This document shows, piece after piece, positions 1 to 8,282 of a stretch of DNA of 64,000 nt. Source of the stretch: Arthrobacter_B sp038069765 (lineage in GTDB: Bacteria; Actinomycetota; Actinomycetes; Actinomycetales; Micrococcaceae); contig NZ_JBBPFS010000001.1 of NCBI RefSeq assembly GCF_038069765.1, forward strand, positions 716,173 through 780,172. Reading direction: 5' to 3'. Each line of letters begins with the position of its first letter. Positions within the stretch are counted from its first letter, which is position 1. The notes beneath the pieces were generated by a model that had not been told where the DNA came from, searched no databases, and saw only the letters and a program-made list of their open reading frames with translations. Both the position numbers and the translations under genes were made by a program.

Positions 1-356
1 AGGGCTATGCGCCGTTCCTTGCTCTTGAGCCCGGGCGTAATGAAGGCCCACAGCTGGTAGAGCCAGATCGGACACGAGATCAGCACGCCGATGAATACCG
101 AAACCTGGACCATCTGGTCGAAGGGTGTTACCACGCCCTCGAAGTTGATCGTGGCAAAACGCCCCTCCTGGTTGCCCACGTCAAGGACGGGGCGCGTCAG
201 GGCGTTGAACACCGGCATGTACAGGAAAAATCCCGCCACCGTTCCCAGTGCTACGGCAATTGCAGCTTTGAAGATGCGGTTGCGGGCTTCCCGCAGGTGT
301 TCCTTAAGTGCCATCCGCCCTTCAGGGTTGGATTTGCGCCCTTGGGTCAGCGCCAC
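1..356 (-). CDS. tatC: Sec-independent translocase TatC, N-terminal part (cut by window edge)
   Basis: This is the multispanning receptor subunit of the twin-arginine export system in the cytoplasmic membrane. The visible N-terminus reads MALKEHLREARNR, followed by a first membrane helix, a periplasmic loop and the TatC-typical motif LYQLWAFITPGL at the start of the second helix. Two starts are possible: GTG at 356, five bases after the tatA stop, giving VALTQGRKSNPEGRMALKEH; or ATG at 314. I chose the GTG because the extra residues resemble other Arthrobacter TatC N-termini (from memory). The gene follows tatA directly, so the two are surely co-transcribed. The rest of the gene lies outside the window. 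Confidence 0.9.
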   Translation of the reverse strand, partial: MALTQGRKSNPEGRMALKEHLREARNRIFKAAIAVALGTVAGFFLYMPVFNALTRPVLDVGNQEGRFATINFEGVVTPFDQMVQVSVFIGVLISCPIWLYQLWAFITPGLKSKERRIA

Positions 357-361
357 GGCCG

Positions 362-673
362 TTACAGGCTGGTGGGCGGGTTACCAGCGGGGCGCTGATC
401 CGTGCCGCTGGTACCCGGAGTGTGCGGTGCAGCCGGAGGCGTCTGTGCCCCGGGAGTACCGGCGGCCGGAGGGTTGTTGACGATCCGCCCCTCGACCGGG
501 TCGCCGGCGGCGGTGTCGGACGGATTTTCGTCCTTCATCTGCCGGACCTCGGACTTGAAAATACGCAGGGACTGTCCCAGGCTTCGGGCCAGGCCGGGAA
601 GTTTAGGCGCCCCGAACAGCAGAAGAGCCAAAACGACCAGAATAAGAATTTGCCAGCCTTGAATGTTACCCAT
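362..673 (-). CDS. tatA: Sec-independent translocase subunit TatA
   Basis: This is the pore-forming component of the Tat exporter, which moves folded proteins across the membrane. The 103-residue product has the TatA plan: a short N-terminal membrane helix (about residues 5-21, QGWQILILVVLALLLFGA), the FGAPKLPGLARSLG hinge and amphipathic helix, then a charged, proline- and threonine-rich tail. A clear ribosome site (GAAAGGAC) sits before the ATG. It lies between a small membrane protein and tatC, a common actinobacterial order. No tatB is visible here. Confidence 0.93.
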   Translation of the reverse strand: MGNIQGWQILILVVLALLLFGAPKLPGLARSLGQSLRIFKSEVRQMKDENPSDTAAGDPVEGRIVNNPPAAGTPGAQTPPAAPHTPGTSGTDQRPAGNPPTSL

Positions 674-707
674 GCCGGTGTCCTTTCGTTGAGAAAATCA
701 GTTTACG

Positions 708-1049
708 TCAGAGTTCTGGAAAGTCGCGCAGAGCCCGCGGCTGGCCCTGCGCAAGCCGCCGGTTGACCCGCCGCTCCCGCCGAACTTCCTTGCGCGCCTC
801 TTTGCCTTCTTCGTAGCTGGCCCGCGCCAGGACGGGATCCGTAAAAATTCCGAGCTCCCGTTCCGGAGCTTCTGCCACAGCCGCGGCTGCCGGACCCGGC
901 GCTGACACTGCCAGTGCCGATGCGGCAGCCTGGGCCTCTTTCAGCACCGACATGAGCTTACGGAAAATCCGCCACCCCACAAGGGCGTAGAAGGCTGCTG
1001 CGGCGACAACAAGCGCCGACCATATCAAAATCCAGGACCACCAAGGCAT
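708..1049 (-). CDS. small membrane protein of unknown function
   Basis: The product has 113 residues with one N-terminal membrane helix (about residues 5-27, WSWILIWSALVVAAAAFYALVGW), followed by a predicted cytoplasmic region rich in alanine, glutamate and arginine. It ends in a basic stretch around residues 84-105. The basic tail after a charged helix could act in membrane-proximal binding, but no family is recognised. It stands 34 bases ahead of tatA on the same strand and is probably co-transcribed with it. The position between pafBC and tatA is one I have seen in related actinobacteria, where it is called hypothetical. Confidence 0.75.
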   Translation of the reverse strand: MPWWSWILIWSALVVAAAAFYALVGWRIFRKLMSVLKEAQAAASALAVSAPGPAAAAVAEAPERELGIFTDPVLARASYEEGKEARKEVRRERRVNRRLAQGQPRALRDFPEL

Positions 1050-1097
1050 GACTCCAGCATAGTGCGGCCGGACGCAGGGGCCGGCATCGCCGCGACC

Positions 1098-1175
1098 GGC
1101 TGCCCGCGCCGGCTGCCCGCGCCGTCTGCCGTGCGGGTTTAGCCCGGACGGGCTAGTCCGTACGGGCTAGTCCGT
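1098..1175. repeat. two short tandem duplications after the pafBC stop
   Basis: Around 1098-1123 a 13-base unit (ggctgcccgcgcc) occurs twice in tandem. At 1148-1161 and 1162-1175 a 14-base unit (acgggctagtccgt) occurs twice. The copy at 1162-1175 carries the TAG stop of pafBC (1167-1169), while the copy downstream of the gene (1148-1161) lies in another frame. No promoter or terminator is evident in this gap. Confidence 0.7.
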
Positions 1176-3224
1176 ACGGGTTTCGGCGTCCGTCGGCGGT
1201 GCCGAATCGTGCCCCGTGTAATTCGCCAGGGCGCTGCGGAGCCATTCCCCGGTGTCCCGGCGCAGGCTTTCGGGGGCAGCCACCACCACGCTGCCGCCCT
1301 GCCGCGCGACGAAGCCGGGGATCCAGCGCGTGTTGCCGGCCCTCAGTTCCACAGCGGTGCGCCCTCGGGGCAGATCCGCCCGGCGGCCGGCGTCGTACGC
1401 GCTCTCCACCCAGCTGGCCGAAGGCTCCAGCAGCAGGGTTACCAGCTCGTCCCCGGGGCCGGGCCGGAACAGGCCGGAGGGAAAACTGTCGGGGTCCGGC
1501 CCCTGCCAGGACGCCGGGCCCGAATCCGCAACGCGGTGGATGCGGTCCACCCGGAAGTTGCGCACGGCCTCGGAGCGGTGGCACCAGGCCTCGAGATACC
1601 AGCGGTCGTTGACCGAGAACAGCCGCCGCGGATCAACGGTCCGGTCGGTCACCTCATCCCTGCTGGGAACCAGGTACCGCAGCTGGAGCTGGCGGCGGCC
1701 AGTGATCGCCCGCTGGAGCTCGTCCAGGACGCCGGCGGTGACCTCCGGCTCGGCGAGCCGGGCAGCGACGGCTGTGCCGGCCCGGCCGGATTCCCCGGCG
1801 GCCTCGCTGAGCTTTTCCAGGGCGCCGGCAAGGGCCGGAGTGTCTCCGACGCCGGGCAGGGTGGACAGCGTTTCCAGACCGACGATCAGCGCCGCGGCTT
1901 CATCCATGCCCAGGCGGACCGGTTCGGACAGGTCCTCGGCATTGTCGATGTAGATCTGGCCGTTCTCGAAGTTCACGTCCATCAGCCCGTTGGGATAGTG
2001 TCGCGGGCCGCTGACGAAAAGCAGGTTCAGGTCACTGGCCAGCTGCGCCGGGCTGACCCCGAAGCGGCGGGCAGTTTGTTCCAGGTCCGCCCCCTGGTTG
2101 CCCAGCACGTAGGGAACCAGATCCAGTAGGCGGGCCAGATGGCTCTGCGCGGCCGTTGAGCTGGACGCCGGTGCGGGAGTCCGGCGGGACAGGGCAAAGG
2201 ACGGCAGAGGCCTGAGCTGGGCGGCCAGGGCAAGCTGCAGAAGGTCGGAAGCGGTTTGGCGGAATTCGGGCGGGTCGACGGCGACGGCGTGGGCTCCCAG
2301 CCCGGCGGTGTCCGCAGCCAGGGCGTCCAGGTCGGAGACGGTCAGTGTCAGCAGCTCCCAGCCGGCGCGGCCGGCAGGAACGGGAGGCGCATCGGCGCGC
2401 AGCCGGAGCTCCGCAGCGCTCCCTTTCCGGACTTCCACCGTGGCCGTGACCGGCGCAAAAACACGGTCCAGCGATGCCAGTGACTCCTCGATGCTGAAGT
2501 CCGGCGGAACCTCATAGCCGCTGCCTGTTTCCAGCGCCACCGGTGTCGTGATCCGGGACAGCCGGAAGAACCGTTCGGCCCTGCGGTCCAGGTCCCATCC
2601 CACCACGTACCAGTGTCCAAACCTGCTGCCCATCCCCCACGGCTGAAGGTGCCGTTGGGTGCTCCGCCTGCGCGCCGGTTTGCCCGCCCCGCCGGAGGAA
2701 CGGACCCGTGCCGCCGGCCGGTAGCCGAAGGAAATGGGGGTCCGGGTGGTGGTTGCCTTCCATACCGTGTCGAAATTGGGGTCATTCGTGCGGATGCGGG
2801 GCTGCAGGGGGCTGGCTGCGGAGGCGTCGGCCACCACGCCGCGGGCCTGCAGCTTCCGCAGCGCCCGCGCCGCCGCAGACCCAAGCGATGCCTGCTCCCA
2901 CATGCTGGCAGCCAGTGCCAGGACAGCGGATTCTTCGGGCGTGAAGCGCACCCCGGGAAGCCGGTAGGCGTCGGCCCGGATGCGGTACCGGCGCACGGAG
3001 TTGTCCTGGTCGTACAGGGTTTCCTCGCTGTAGGACTCCACGGGGATCCCCTGCTCGCGCAGGAAGGCCTTGTCCCGGTCGAAGAGTTTTTCCCGCGCGG
3101 CCGTGGACGGCGCTTCCCCGTAAAGCTCGATTTCTTCGAAAAGCTCCTGTTTGGTGAAGCCCCGGCCGGTGGACAGCAGGACAATGACGAGGGTCAGGAG
3201 GCGTTCGGTTCTGTTGGCGGACAC
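1167..3224 (-). CDS. pafBC: PafB-PafC fusion, WYL-domain DNA-damage transcription activator
   Basis: This is the transcriptional activator of the mycobacterial-type, LexA-independent DNA damage response. The product (685 residues) holds two HTH-WYL modules in one chain. The PafB half starts SANRTERLLTLVIVLLSTGRG and has a WYL core near HWYVVGWDLDRRAERFFRLSRI; a linker rich in Ala, Ser and Pro follows; the PafC half starts near SHLARLLDLVPYVLGN and has NDRWYLEAWCHR. Separate pafB and pafC genes are usual in mycobacteria; a natural fusion is known from Arthrobacter. I chose GTG at 3224 over TTG at 3233 because a TANNNT box sits seven bases upstream and there is no ribosome site, which suggests a leaderless mRNA. 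A terminator upstream separates it from the FKBP gene. Confidence 0.92.
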   Translation of the reverse strand: MSANRTERLLTLVIVLLSTGRGFTKQELFEEIELYGEAPSTAAREKLFDRDKAFLREQGIPVESYSEETLYDQDNSVRRYRIRADAYRLPGVRFTPEESAVLALAASMWEQASLGSAAARALRKLQARGVVADASAASPLQPRIRTNDPNFDTVWKATTTRTPISFGYRPAARVRSSGGAGKPARRRSTQRHLQPWGMGSRFGHWYVVGWDLDRRAERFFRLSRITTPVALETGSGYEVPPDFSIEESLASLDRVFAPVTATVEVRKGSAAELRLRADAPPVPAGRAGWELLTLTVSDLDALAADTAGLGAHAVAVDPPEFRQTASDLLQLALAAQLRPLPSFALSRRTPAPASSSTAAQSHLARLLDLVPYVLGNQGADLEQTARRFGVSPAQLASDLNLLFVSGPRHYPNGLMDVNFENGQIYIDNAEDLSEPVRLGMDEAAALIVGLETLSTLPGVGDTPALAGALEKLSEAAGESGRAGTAVAARLAEPEVTAGVLDELQRAITGRRQLQLRYLVPSRDEVTDRTVDPRRLFSVNDRWYLEAWCHRSEAVRNFRVDRIHRVADSGPASWQGPDPDSFPSGLFRPGPGDELVTLLLEPSASWVESAYDAGRRADLPRGRTAVELRAGNTRWIPGFVARQGGSVVVAAPESLRRDTGEWLRSALANYTGHDSAPPTDAETRTD

Positions 3225-3231
3225 GGAAGCC

Positions 3232-3237
3232 AATCTA
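3232..3237 (-). promoter_or_regulatory. probable -10 box of leaderless pafBC
   Basis: On the minus strand this reads TAGATT, followed by seven bases and then the GTG start codon. That is the spacing expected when transcription starts on the first base of the start codon. No Shine-Dalgarno sequence is present. Confidence 0.5.
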
Positions 3238-3363
3238 CCGCCCCCGGCGGCCCGGAGCGCAGTGCCGTACCCAGGGCGGCTCGGGCGACGGCCTGGCCCG
3301 GCCCAGGGACAGCGAAGGGAACGGGGCAGGGAAGGGAGCGGGACAGCGAAGGGGCCGGGAACA

Positions 3364-3407
3364 CAAAAAGGCGGGTCCGCGGCTGCAGTGCAGCTGCGGA
3401 CCCGCCT
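3364..3407 (-). terminator. Rho-independent terminator after the FKBP gene
   Basis: Two 19-base arms (3369-3387 and 3389-3407) pair with one G-U. Read on the minus strand they are followed directly by TTTTTGTG. This ends the operon that runs from the proteasome genes through the FKBP gene and insulates pafBC. Confidence 0.9.
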
Positions 3408-3422
3408 GTGGCTGCGGCGGAG

Positions 3423-3818
3423 CTAGCGGACGCCCAGCAGGTCAACCACGAAGATCAGTGACTCGCCCGGAGCAACGGCGGAACCGGCACCGCGGTCGCC
3501 GTACGCCATGGAGGCAGGGATCTCGAGCCGGCGGCGGCCGCCGACCTTCATGCCCAGCAGGCCCTGGTCCCAGCCTTCGATGACCTGGCCGACACCGACG
3601 CGGAAGTCCAGCGGGGTGCCGCGGTTCCACGATGCGTCAAACTCTTCGCCCGTGGAGAAGGCAACGCCGACGTAGTGGGTGGATACGGTGTCCCCGGCCT
3701 TGGCCTCGGGTCCGTCGCCCACAACAATGTCTTCGATGCGAAGCTCCGTGGGGGCTTCGTGGTCCGGGAAGTCGATTTCCGGCTTCTGGCGGTCGTATTC
3801 ACGCTTTCCAAATGACAT
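3423..3818 (-). CDS. FKBP-type peptidyl-prolyl cis-trans isomerase
   Basis: This is a cytoplasmic single-domain prolyl isomerase that helps protein folding. The 131-residue product is a short N-terminal extension plus one FKBP domain; visible landmarks are GDTVSTHYVGVAFSTGEEFD, VIEGWDQGLLGMKVGGRRRLEIP, AYGDRGAG and the final strand ESLIFVVDLLGVR. There is no signal peptide. It lies 51 bases after the lipoprotein FKBP gene on the same strand. Its place downstream of pafA is common in actinobacteria. Whether it serves the proteasome is not known. Confidence 0.93.
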   Translation of the reverse strand: MSFGKREYDRQKPEIDFPDHEAPTELRIEDIVVGDGPEAKAGDTVSTHYVGVAFSTGEEFDASWNRGTPLDFRVGVGQVIEGWDQGLLGMKVGGRRRLEIPASMAYGDRGAGSAVAPGESLIFVVDLLGVR

Positions 3819-3869
3819 GGTGCTCCTCGCTGCGGCGGTGCCGCATTAACGCTGTTTTCAGTTCTAACG

Positions 3870-4853
3870 CTACTTGACTTCTTCGAGCTCCACGACAAAC
3901 GCGAGGGGACCGGAGGGGGCGCTGCCGCCCGCGGGGTCTCCGTAGGCCAGTTCTGCCGGCAGGACCAGCAGGAGCTTGGATCCCGCCTTCTGGCCGGCCA
4001 GGCCGTAGGTCCAGCCCGAGATGACTCCGTCGAGGCCAAATTCGAGCGCTTCGCCGCCCTCGTAGCTGGAATCGAAAGTGGTGCCGTCACGCAGCGAGAC
4101 GCCGAGGTAGTTCGCCTTCACGGTGCTGGTTTCGCCCGCAACGGCGCCGTCGCCCTCTTCGAGGACCTTGACGACCAGCTTGTCGGGATCTTCAGCGTTC
4201 TCCGGGACGGTGATCGAGGGGACGCCGTCGTCGCCGAAGGTGACCTCGGGCAGCTTGCCGTCGGATTCAAGCTTGGCCACGTCGTCGGAGCTCATCAGCA
4301 GGTTTCCCTCGGCGTTGCGTGCCGCGGCTTCATCCTGCGGGAGCATCTCCACCGTGTCCTGGGCGCTCTGGACGCTCAGCACCATGACCTGGGTTGACTG
4401 CTCCTCTTCGCCTTCAGCTGCGGCGGCCTGCGCTTCGGGGAAGGCATAGGCAATGTGCGAGCCTACCTTGGCGCCGAGCAGGACCTCATACAGGACGGGG
4501 TCCTGTTCCTTCAGCTGATCGTTCACGGGCAGCGTTGCAGCGGCCTGTGAATAGGTGTCGCCCGAAACGCTTGCGTCGTCGGCGTTGAGCGCCACGAACT
4601 GGAACGTGATGCTCTGGCCCTCGGCGACCGTGTCACCGTCGCCCGTATAGACGACCTTGGCAGCGGTTTCGGTGATGTCCAGCGGAGCATCGAACTCGAC
4701 CTCGGGGACTGTCTCCTGGTCCTCGACTTTGACCTTCACGGAATCAAAGACCCCGGGCTGGCCTGCGGATTTGCCCGCAGCGCCCGTATCTCCGCCGGAG
4801 CAGGCGGAGATTAAGAGCAGGGAGGACAAGCTTACGGCTAGTACTTTTCGCAC
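3870..4853 (-). CDS. FKBP-type prolyl isomerase, lipoprotein with two FKBP-like domains
   Basis: This is a predicted surface lipoprotein of 327 residues with two FKBP-like regions. The signal peptide (VRKVLAVSLSSLLLISAC) ends in a lipobox with Ile at -3. The first FKBP-like region (roughly residues 40-160) is divergent. The second (roughly 225-327) has the clear pattern GETSTVKANYLGVSLRDGTTFDSS, VISGWTYGLAGQKAGSKLLLVLP and AYGDPAGG. I chose GTG at 4853 because AAAGAAG precedes it and the signal peptide begins there; an upstream in-frame ATG at 4931 would spoil the signal. It probably acts on secreted proteins outside the membrane. Confidence 0.88.
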   Translation of the reverse strand: MRKVLAVSLSSLLLISACSGGDTGAAGKSAGQPGVFDSVKVKVEDQETVPEVEFDAPLDITETAAKVVYTGDGDTVAEGQSITFQFVALNADDASVSGDTYSQAAATLPVNDQLKEQDPVLYEVLLGAKVGSHIAYAFPEAQAAAAEGEEEQSTQVMVLSVQSAQDTVEMLPQDEAAARNAEGNLLMSSDDVAKLESDGKLPEVTFGDDGVPSITVPENAEDPDKLVVKVLEEGDGAVAGETSTVKANYLGVSLRDGTTFDSSYEGGEALEFGLDGVISGWTYGLAGQKAGSKLLLVLPAELAYGDPAGGSAPSGPLAFVVELEEVK

Positions 4854-5027
4854 AGTACTTCTTTCAGTGGTGGACAGATGGGCCCGCAGCAGCCCCGGTC
4901 TTGCCCGGGGAACCGTCACGGACGGTCGCATCCAGCCTAGCGTTTCTGCCTGAGTGCTGCCTTAGCGCGGCGGTCAACAGGAACTCCGTCCGCGGTCCCG
5001 GACGGGTCATGTCGGAACCCGCTGCCC

Positions 5028-6389
5028 TTACAGTGTGGCCAGCAGCGCCTCGACGCGCTCGTCCACGGCGGCAAACGGATCCTTGCACAGCACTGTCTGC
5101 TGGGCCCGGTCGTTGAGCTTCAGATGAACCCAGTCCACCGTAAAGTCGCGGTTGGCGGCCTTGGCCCGGCGCACGAAGTCTCCGCGCAGCTTGGCGCGGG
5201 TGCTCTGCGGCGGAACGTCCACGGCCTCCTTGACCTGGCTGTCTTCGACAACGCGGGCTGTTTCTCCGCGGGACTGCAGCAGATAGAACAGGCCGCGGCG
5301 GCGTGAAATGTCGTGGTAGGTCAGATCGATCTGGGCCAGCCGGGGCGAGGTCAGTTCCAGGGAATGGCGCTCGGCGTACCGGTCCACGAGCTTCTTCTTG
5401 ATCGCCCAGTCCACTTCGGTGTCGATGCCTGAGGTATCCGAAGTGTCAATGGCGTCCAGGGTCCGTTCCCAGAGGTCAAGAACCCGGGCGACGTGGCGGT
5501 TGTGTGCTCCGTTCACTGCCACGAACTCCTGGACCCGGTCGAGATAGATGCGCTGCAGTTCCAGGGCGGAGATGGTGGAGCCGTTGGCCAGTTTCAGCGG
5601 CATCTTTCCGGTCGGGTCATGGGATATTTCACGGATGCTCCGGATCGGGTTTTCCAGCCGCAGGTCCCGCATGACGGCGCCGGACTCAATGAGCCGGAGC
5701 ATCAGGTCAACGGTGCCGACCTTGAGCAGCGTAGTGGTCTCCGACATATTGGAGTCCCCCGCGATGACGTGCAGCCGGCGGTAGTGCTCGGCGTCGGCAT
5801 GGGGCTCGTCGCGGGTATTGATGATCGGACGCGACCGCGTGGTGGCGGAGGAAACGCCTTCCCAGATGTGGTCCGCCCGCTGGGAGAACGCGTACAGCGA
5901 ACCGGACTGGGTCTTGAGGACCTTCCCCGCGCCCACCAGCAGCTGGCGCGTCACCAGGAACGGGATGAGGATGTCGGCCAGGCGGGAGAACTCCAGCCGT
6001 CGGGGAATGAGGTAGTTCTCATGGCTGCCGTAGGAGTTCCCGGCCGAATCGGTGTTGTTCTTGAACAGGTAGACGCTGCCGTTGAAGCCCTCGGCGCGCA
6101 GCCGGTCCTCCGCCTCCTCTACGAGGTCATCCAGGATCAGCTCGCCGGCCCGGTCATGCGCTACGAGTTGTGCCAGGTCATCACACTCGGCCGTCGCGTA
6201 TTCCGGATGCGATCCGACGTCCAGATAGAGCCGGGATCCGTTGGTCAGGAACACGTTGGAGGACCTGCCCCAGCTGACGACCTTCCGGAACAGGTAGCGT
6301 GCCACCTCTTCCGGGGAGAGCGGCCGGGAGTCGGGGCCGGAGTAGGCAATGCCGAATTCGGTTTCGATTCCAAAGATCCTGCGGTCCAT
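5028..6389 (-). CDS. pafA: Pup-protein ligase PafA
   Basis: This enzyme joins the C-terminal glutamate of Pup to lysines of target proteins through an isopeptide bond, using ATP. The 453-residue product opens with MDRRIFGIETEFGI, the glutamine-synthetase-like nucleotide-binding start shared by PafA and Dop. Further landmarks are the NGSRLYLDVGSHPEYATAE strand, SYGSHENYLIPR and INTRDEPHADAEHYRRLHV. It lacks the extra loop found in the Dop homologue of this window. Its ATG shares one base with the TGA of prcA, which implies translational coupling. Confidence 0.97.
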   Translation of the reverse strand: MDRRIFGIETEFGIAYSGPDSRPLSPEEVARYLFRKVVSWGRSSNVFLTNGSRLYLDVGSHPEYATAECDDLAQLVAHDRAGELILDDLVEEAEDRLRAEGFNGSVYLFKNNTDSAGNSYGSHENYLIPRRLEFSRLADILIPFLVTRQLLVGAGKVLKTQSGSLYAFSQRADHIWEGVSSATTRSRPIINTRDEPHADAEHYRRLHVIAGDSNMSETTTLLKVGTVDLMLRLIESGAVMRDLRLENPIRSIREISHDPTGKMPLKLANGSTISALELQRIYLDRVQEFVAVNGAHNRHVARVLDLWERTLDAIDTSDTSGIDTEVDWAIKKKLVDRYAERHSLELTSPRLAQIDLTYHDISRRRGLFYLLQSRGETARVVEDSQVKEAVDVPPQSTRAKLRGDFVRRAKAANRDFTVDWVHLKLNDRAQQTVLCKDPFAAVDERVEALLATL

Positions 6390-7165
6390 CAGTCTCCCTC
6401 CGGGGCGGACAGCAAGCGGTCCAGCTCCACAGTGTTGATCCTTCGGAACGCCCGGACCGTCCCCCGGGAGGACAGCGGAGCCCGGTCCAGGACTGCCACC
6501 TCCAGCAGGCCTGCTCCGAGGCGCTCGGGTTCCGCCGGCGCACCATCGCCGCCGCCGTAGCCCGTTCCGTTGCCGTTGGAGCCGGACTCGGTGCTGCGGG
6601 TTGCGGAGAGGGCGGAAACTGCAGTCCGCACCGCTTCCGGAAAGCCCGTGTCCTGGTTCCAGGTCCTGGCGAGGGCTTCGCGGACCACCTCGGCCTGCCC
6701 GCCCATCACCACAAAATTGCTTTCGTCTGCAATTGATCCGTCAAAGGTCAGGCGGTACAGGTGGTCGGCGTAGGGTTCGGCTCCCACCTCGGCGACGGCG
6801 AGTTCCACTTCGAAGGGCTTCCCCTCGGTGGTGAACACCGATCCAAGGCTTTGGGCATAGACGCTGGCCAGCCCGCGGGCCGAGACGTCTTCCCGGGAAT
6901 AGGAGTAACCCCGCACGTCGGCGTACCGCACGCCGGCCTGGCGTAGGCTCTCGAATTCGTTGTACTTGCCGACAGCGGCAAATCCGATCCGGTCGTAAAT
7001 CTCGCCGAGCTTGTGCAGGGACGGCGACGGGTTCTCGGCCACGAGGGCGATGCCGTCACGGCAGGTGAGCACCACCACCGAGCGGCCTCTGGCAATGCCT
7101 TTCCGGGCGAAATCCGCCCGGTCCTTCATCAGCTGCTCAGGCGAAACGTAGAACTGCTGCGTCAT
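6389..7165 (-). CDS. prcA: proteasome subunit alpha
   Basis: This is the structural outer-ring subunit of the 20S core particle; it gates entry and docks the ARC ATPase. The 258-residue product begins MTQQFYVSPEQLMKDRADFARKGIARGRSVV, the usual N-terminal gate segment and H0 helix, and continues with the proteasome alpha fold (ALVAENPSPSLHKLGEIYDRIGFAAVG). It has no propeptide and no catalytic threonine, as expected. The gap to prcB is two bases. Confidence 0.97.
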   Translation of the reverse strand: MTQQFYVSPEQLMKDRADFARKGIARGRSVVVLTCRDGIALVAENPSPSLHKLGEIYDRIGFAAVGKYNEFESLRQAGVRYADVRGYSYSREDVSARGLASVYAQSLGSVFTTEGKPFEVELAVAEVGAEPYADHLYRLTFDGSIADESNFVVMGGQAEVVREALARTWNQDTGFPEAVRTAVSALSATRSTESGSNGNGTGYGGGDGAPAEPERLGAGLLEVAVLDRAPLSSRGTVRAFRRINTVELDRLLSAPEGD

Positions 7166-7167
7166 GG

Positions 7168-7992
7168 TCAGCTCTCCCGCCCGGCAACGGAGCGGCGGTC
7201 AACCAGTTCCCGTGCCATCATCTGCAATTCCCGTTCGGGGATTTCCCGGTTTCCGGCACTGTTGACCACGTAGACGACGGGCCACAGCTGCCGGACAAGG
7301 TCAGGGCCGCCGGTGGCGGAGTCGTCGTCGGCCGCGTCATAGAGCGACTCGACAGCTACGGCCACGGCCTGCTCTTCGTCCAGGCCCGGACGCCAGAGCT
7401 TCTTTAGCGCTCCGCGGGCAAACACGGACCCCGATCCCACGCTGTGGTGCTCATATTCCTCATAGCGGCCTCCGGTCACGTCGTAGGAGAAGAGCCTGCC
7501 CACATGGCGTTCAGTGTCGTAGCCGGCGAACAGCGGAACCACCGCCAGTCCCTGCAGCGCCAGGGGCAGGTTGGAGCGCACCATGGCCGCCAGGCGGTTG
7601 GACTTCCCGTCCAGGCTCATGGGCGTGCCCTCGATCTTGTCGTAGTGCTCCAGCTCCACCTGGAAGAGCCGGATCATGTCCAGGGCAAGCCCTGCGGTGC
7701 CCGCGATCCCCACCACCGAATAGGTGTCGGCCGGAAAGACCTTCTTGATGTGCCGGCTCGCAATCATGTTGCCCATGGTGGCCCGCCGGTCGCCGGCCAT
7801 CAGCACCCCGCCGGCGTAGGTCAGGGAGACGATGGTGGTCGCCTGCGGCGCTGCCGCTGACGCTGAACCGGGTGCCGCAGTCCCCAGCCGCCGGGCCGAG
7901 GGCAGCAGATCGGGGTGGTGCCGGGCCAAATGGTCGCTGAAGGAGGGCGGCGGCGCCCCGTTTACCGCTGCTGCAGGGTCCCCGTGGGTCAT
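7168..7992 (-). CDS. prcB: proteasome subunit beta, catalytic
   Basis: This is the threonine protease subunit of the inner rings. The 274-residue precursor has a propeptide of 51 residues, then the mature start TTIVSLTYAGG with the nucleophile Thr52. Counting from that threonine, Asp17 (GDRRAT) and Lys33 (SRHIKKV) are in the expected places. The residue before the cleavage site is Ala, where Gly is more usual in actinobacterial PrcB. The gene sits three bases after pup and two before prcA. Confidence 0.97.
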   Translation of the reverse strand: MTHGDPAAAVNGAPPPSFSDHLARHHPDLLPSARRLGTAAPGSASAAAPQATTIVSLTYAGGVLMAGDRRATMGNMIASRHIKKVFPADTYSVVGIAGTAGLALDMIRLFQVELEHYDKIEGTPMSLDGKSNRLAAMVRSNLPLALQGLAVVPLFAGYDTERHVGRLFSYDVTGGRYEEYEHHSVGSGSVFARGALKKLWRPGLDEEQAVAVAVESLYDAADDDSATGGPDLVRQLWPVVYVVNSAGNREIPERELQMMARELVDRRSVAGRES

Positions 7993-7995
7993 CCG

Positions 7996-8205
7996 CTACT
8001 GTCCGCCCTTCTGGATGAATCCCCGGACAAATTCCTCGGCGTTGTTCTCCAGCACGCCGTCGATCTCGTCCAGGAGGTCATCCACGCCCTCGGTCTGGGG
8101 AGATGCTGCCGCTTCTGGGTCGGCCGCGGGAGGGGGTGTCTCCTCCAGTTCCTCTTCCTCGGTGCGTGCTGCGGTGCTTTTACGGTCGTGGGTTGCCATG
8201 ATCAT
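7996..8205 (-). CDS. pup: prokaryotic ubiquitin-like protein Pup
   Basis: This is the small protein tag for the bacterial proteasome. The 69-residue product is acidic and probably disordered, with the conserved C-terminal half DDLLDEIDGVLENNAEEFVR followed by GFIQKGGQ. The final Gln must be deamidated to Glu by Dop before ligation, and dop is the preceding gene. AGGAG stands ahead of the ATG at 8205; a second ATG at 8199 would shorten the product by two residues. Confidence 0.97.
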   Translation of the reverse strand: MIMATHDRKSTAARTEEEELEETPPPAADPEAAASPQTEGVDDLLDEIDGVLENNAEEFVRGFIQKGGQ

Positions 8206-8282
8206 TGCCTCTCCTGGCCGGAATCCGGCCGTTTGACTGGTCCTGACGGGTGCTGCCCAGGTCCTGACGCTGACTGCTAGTC

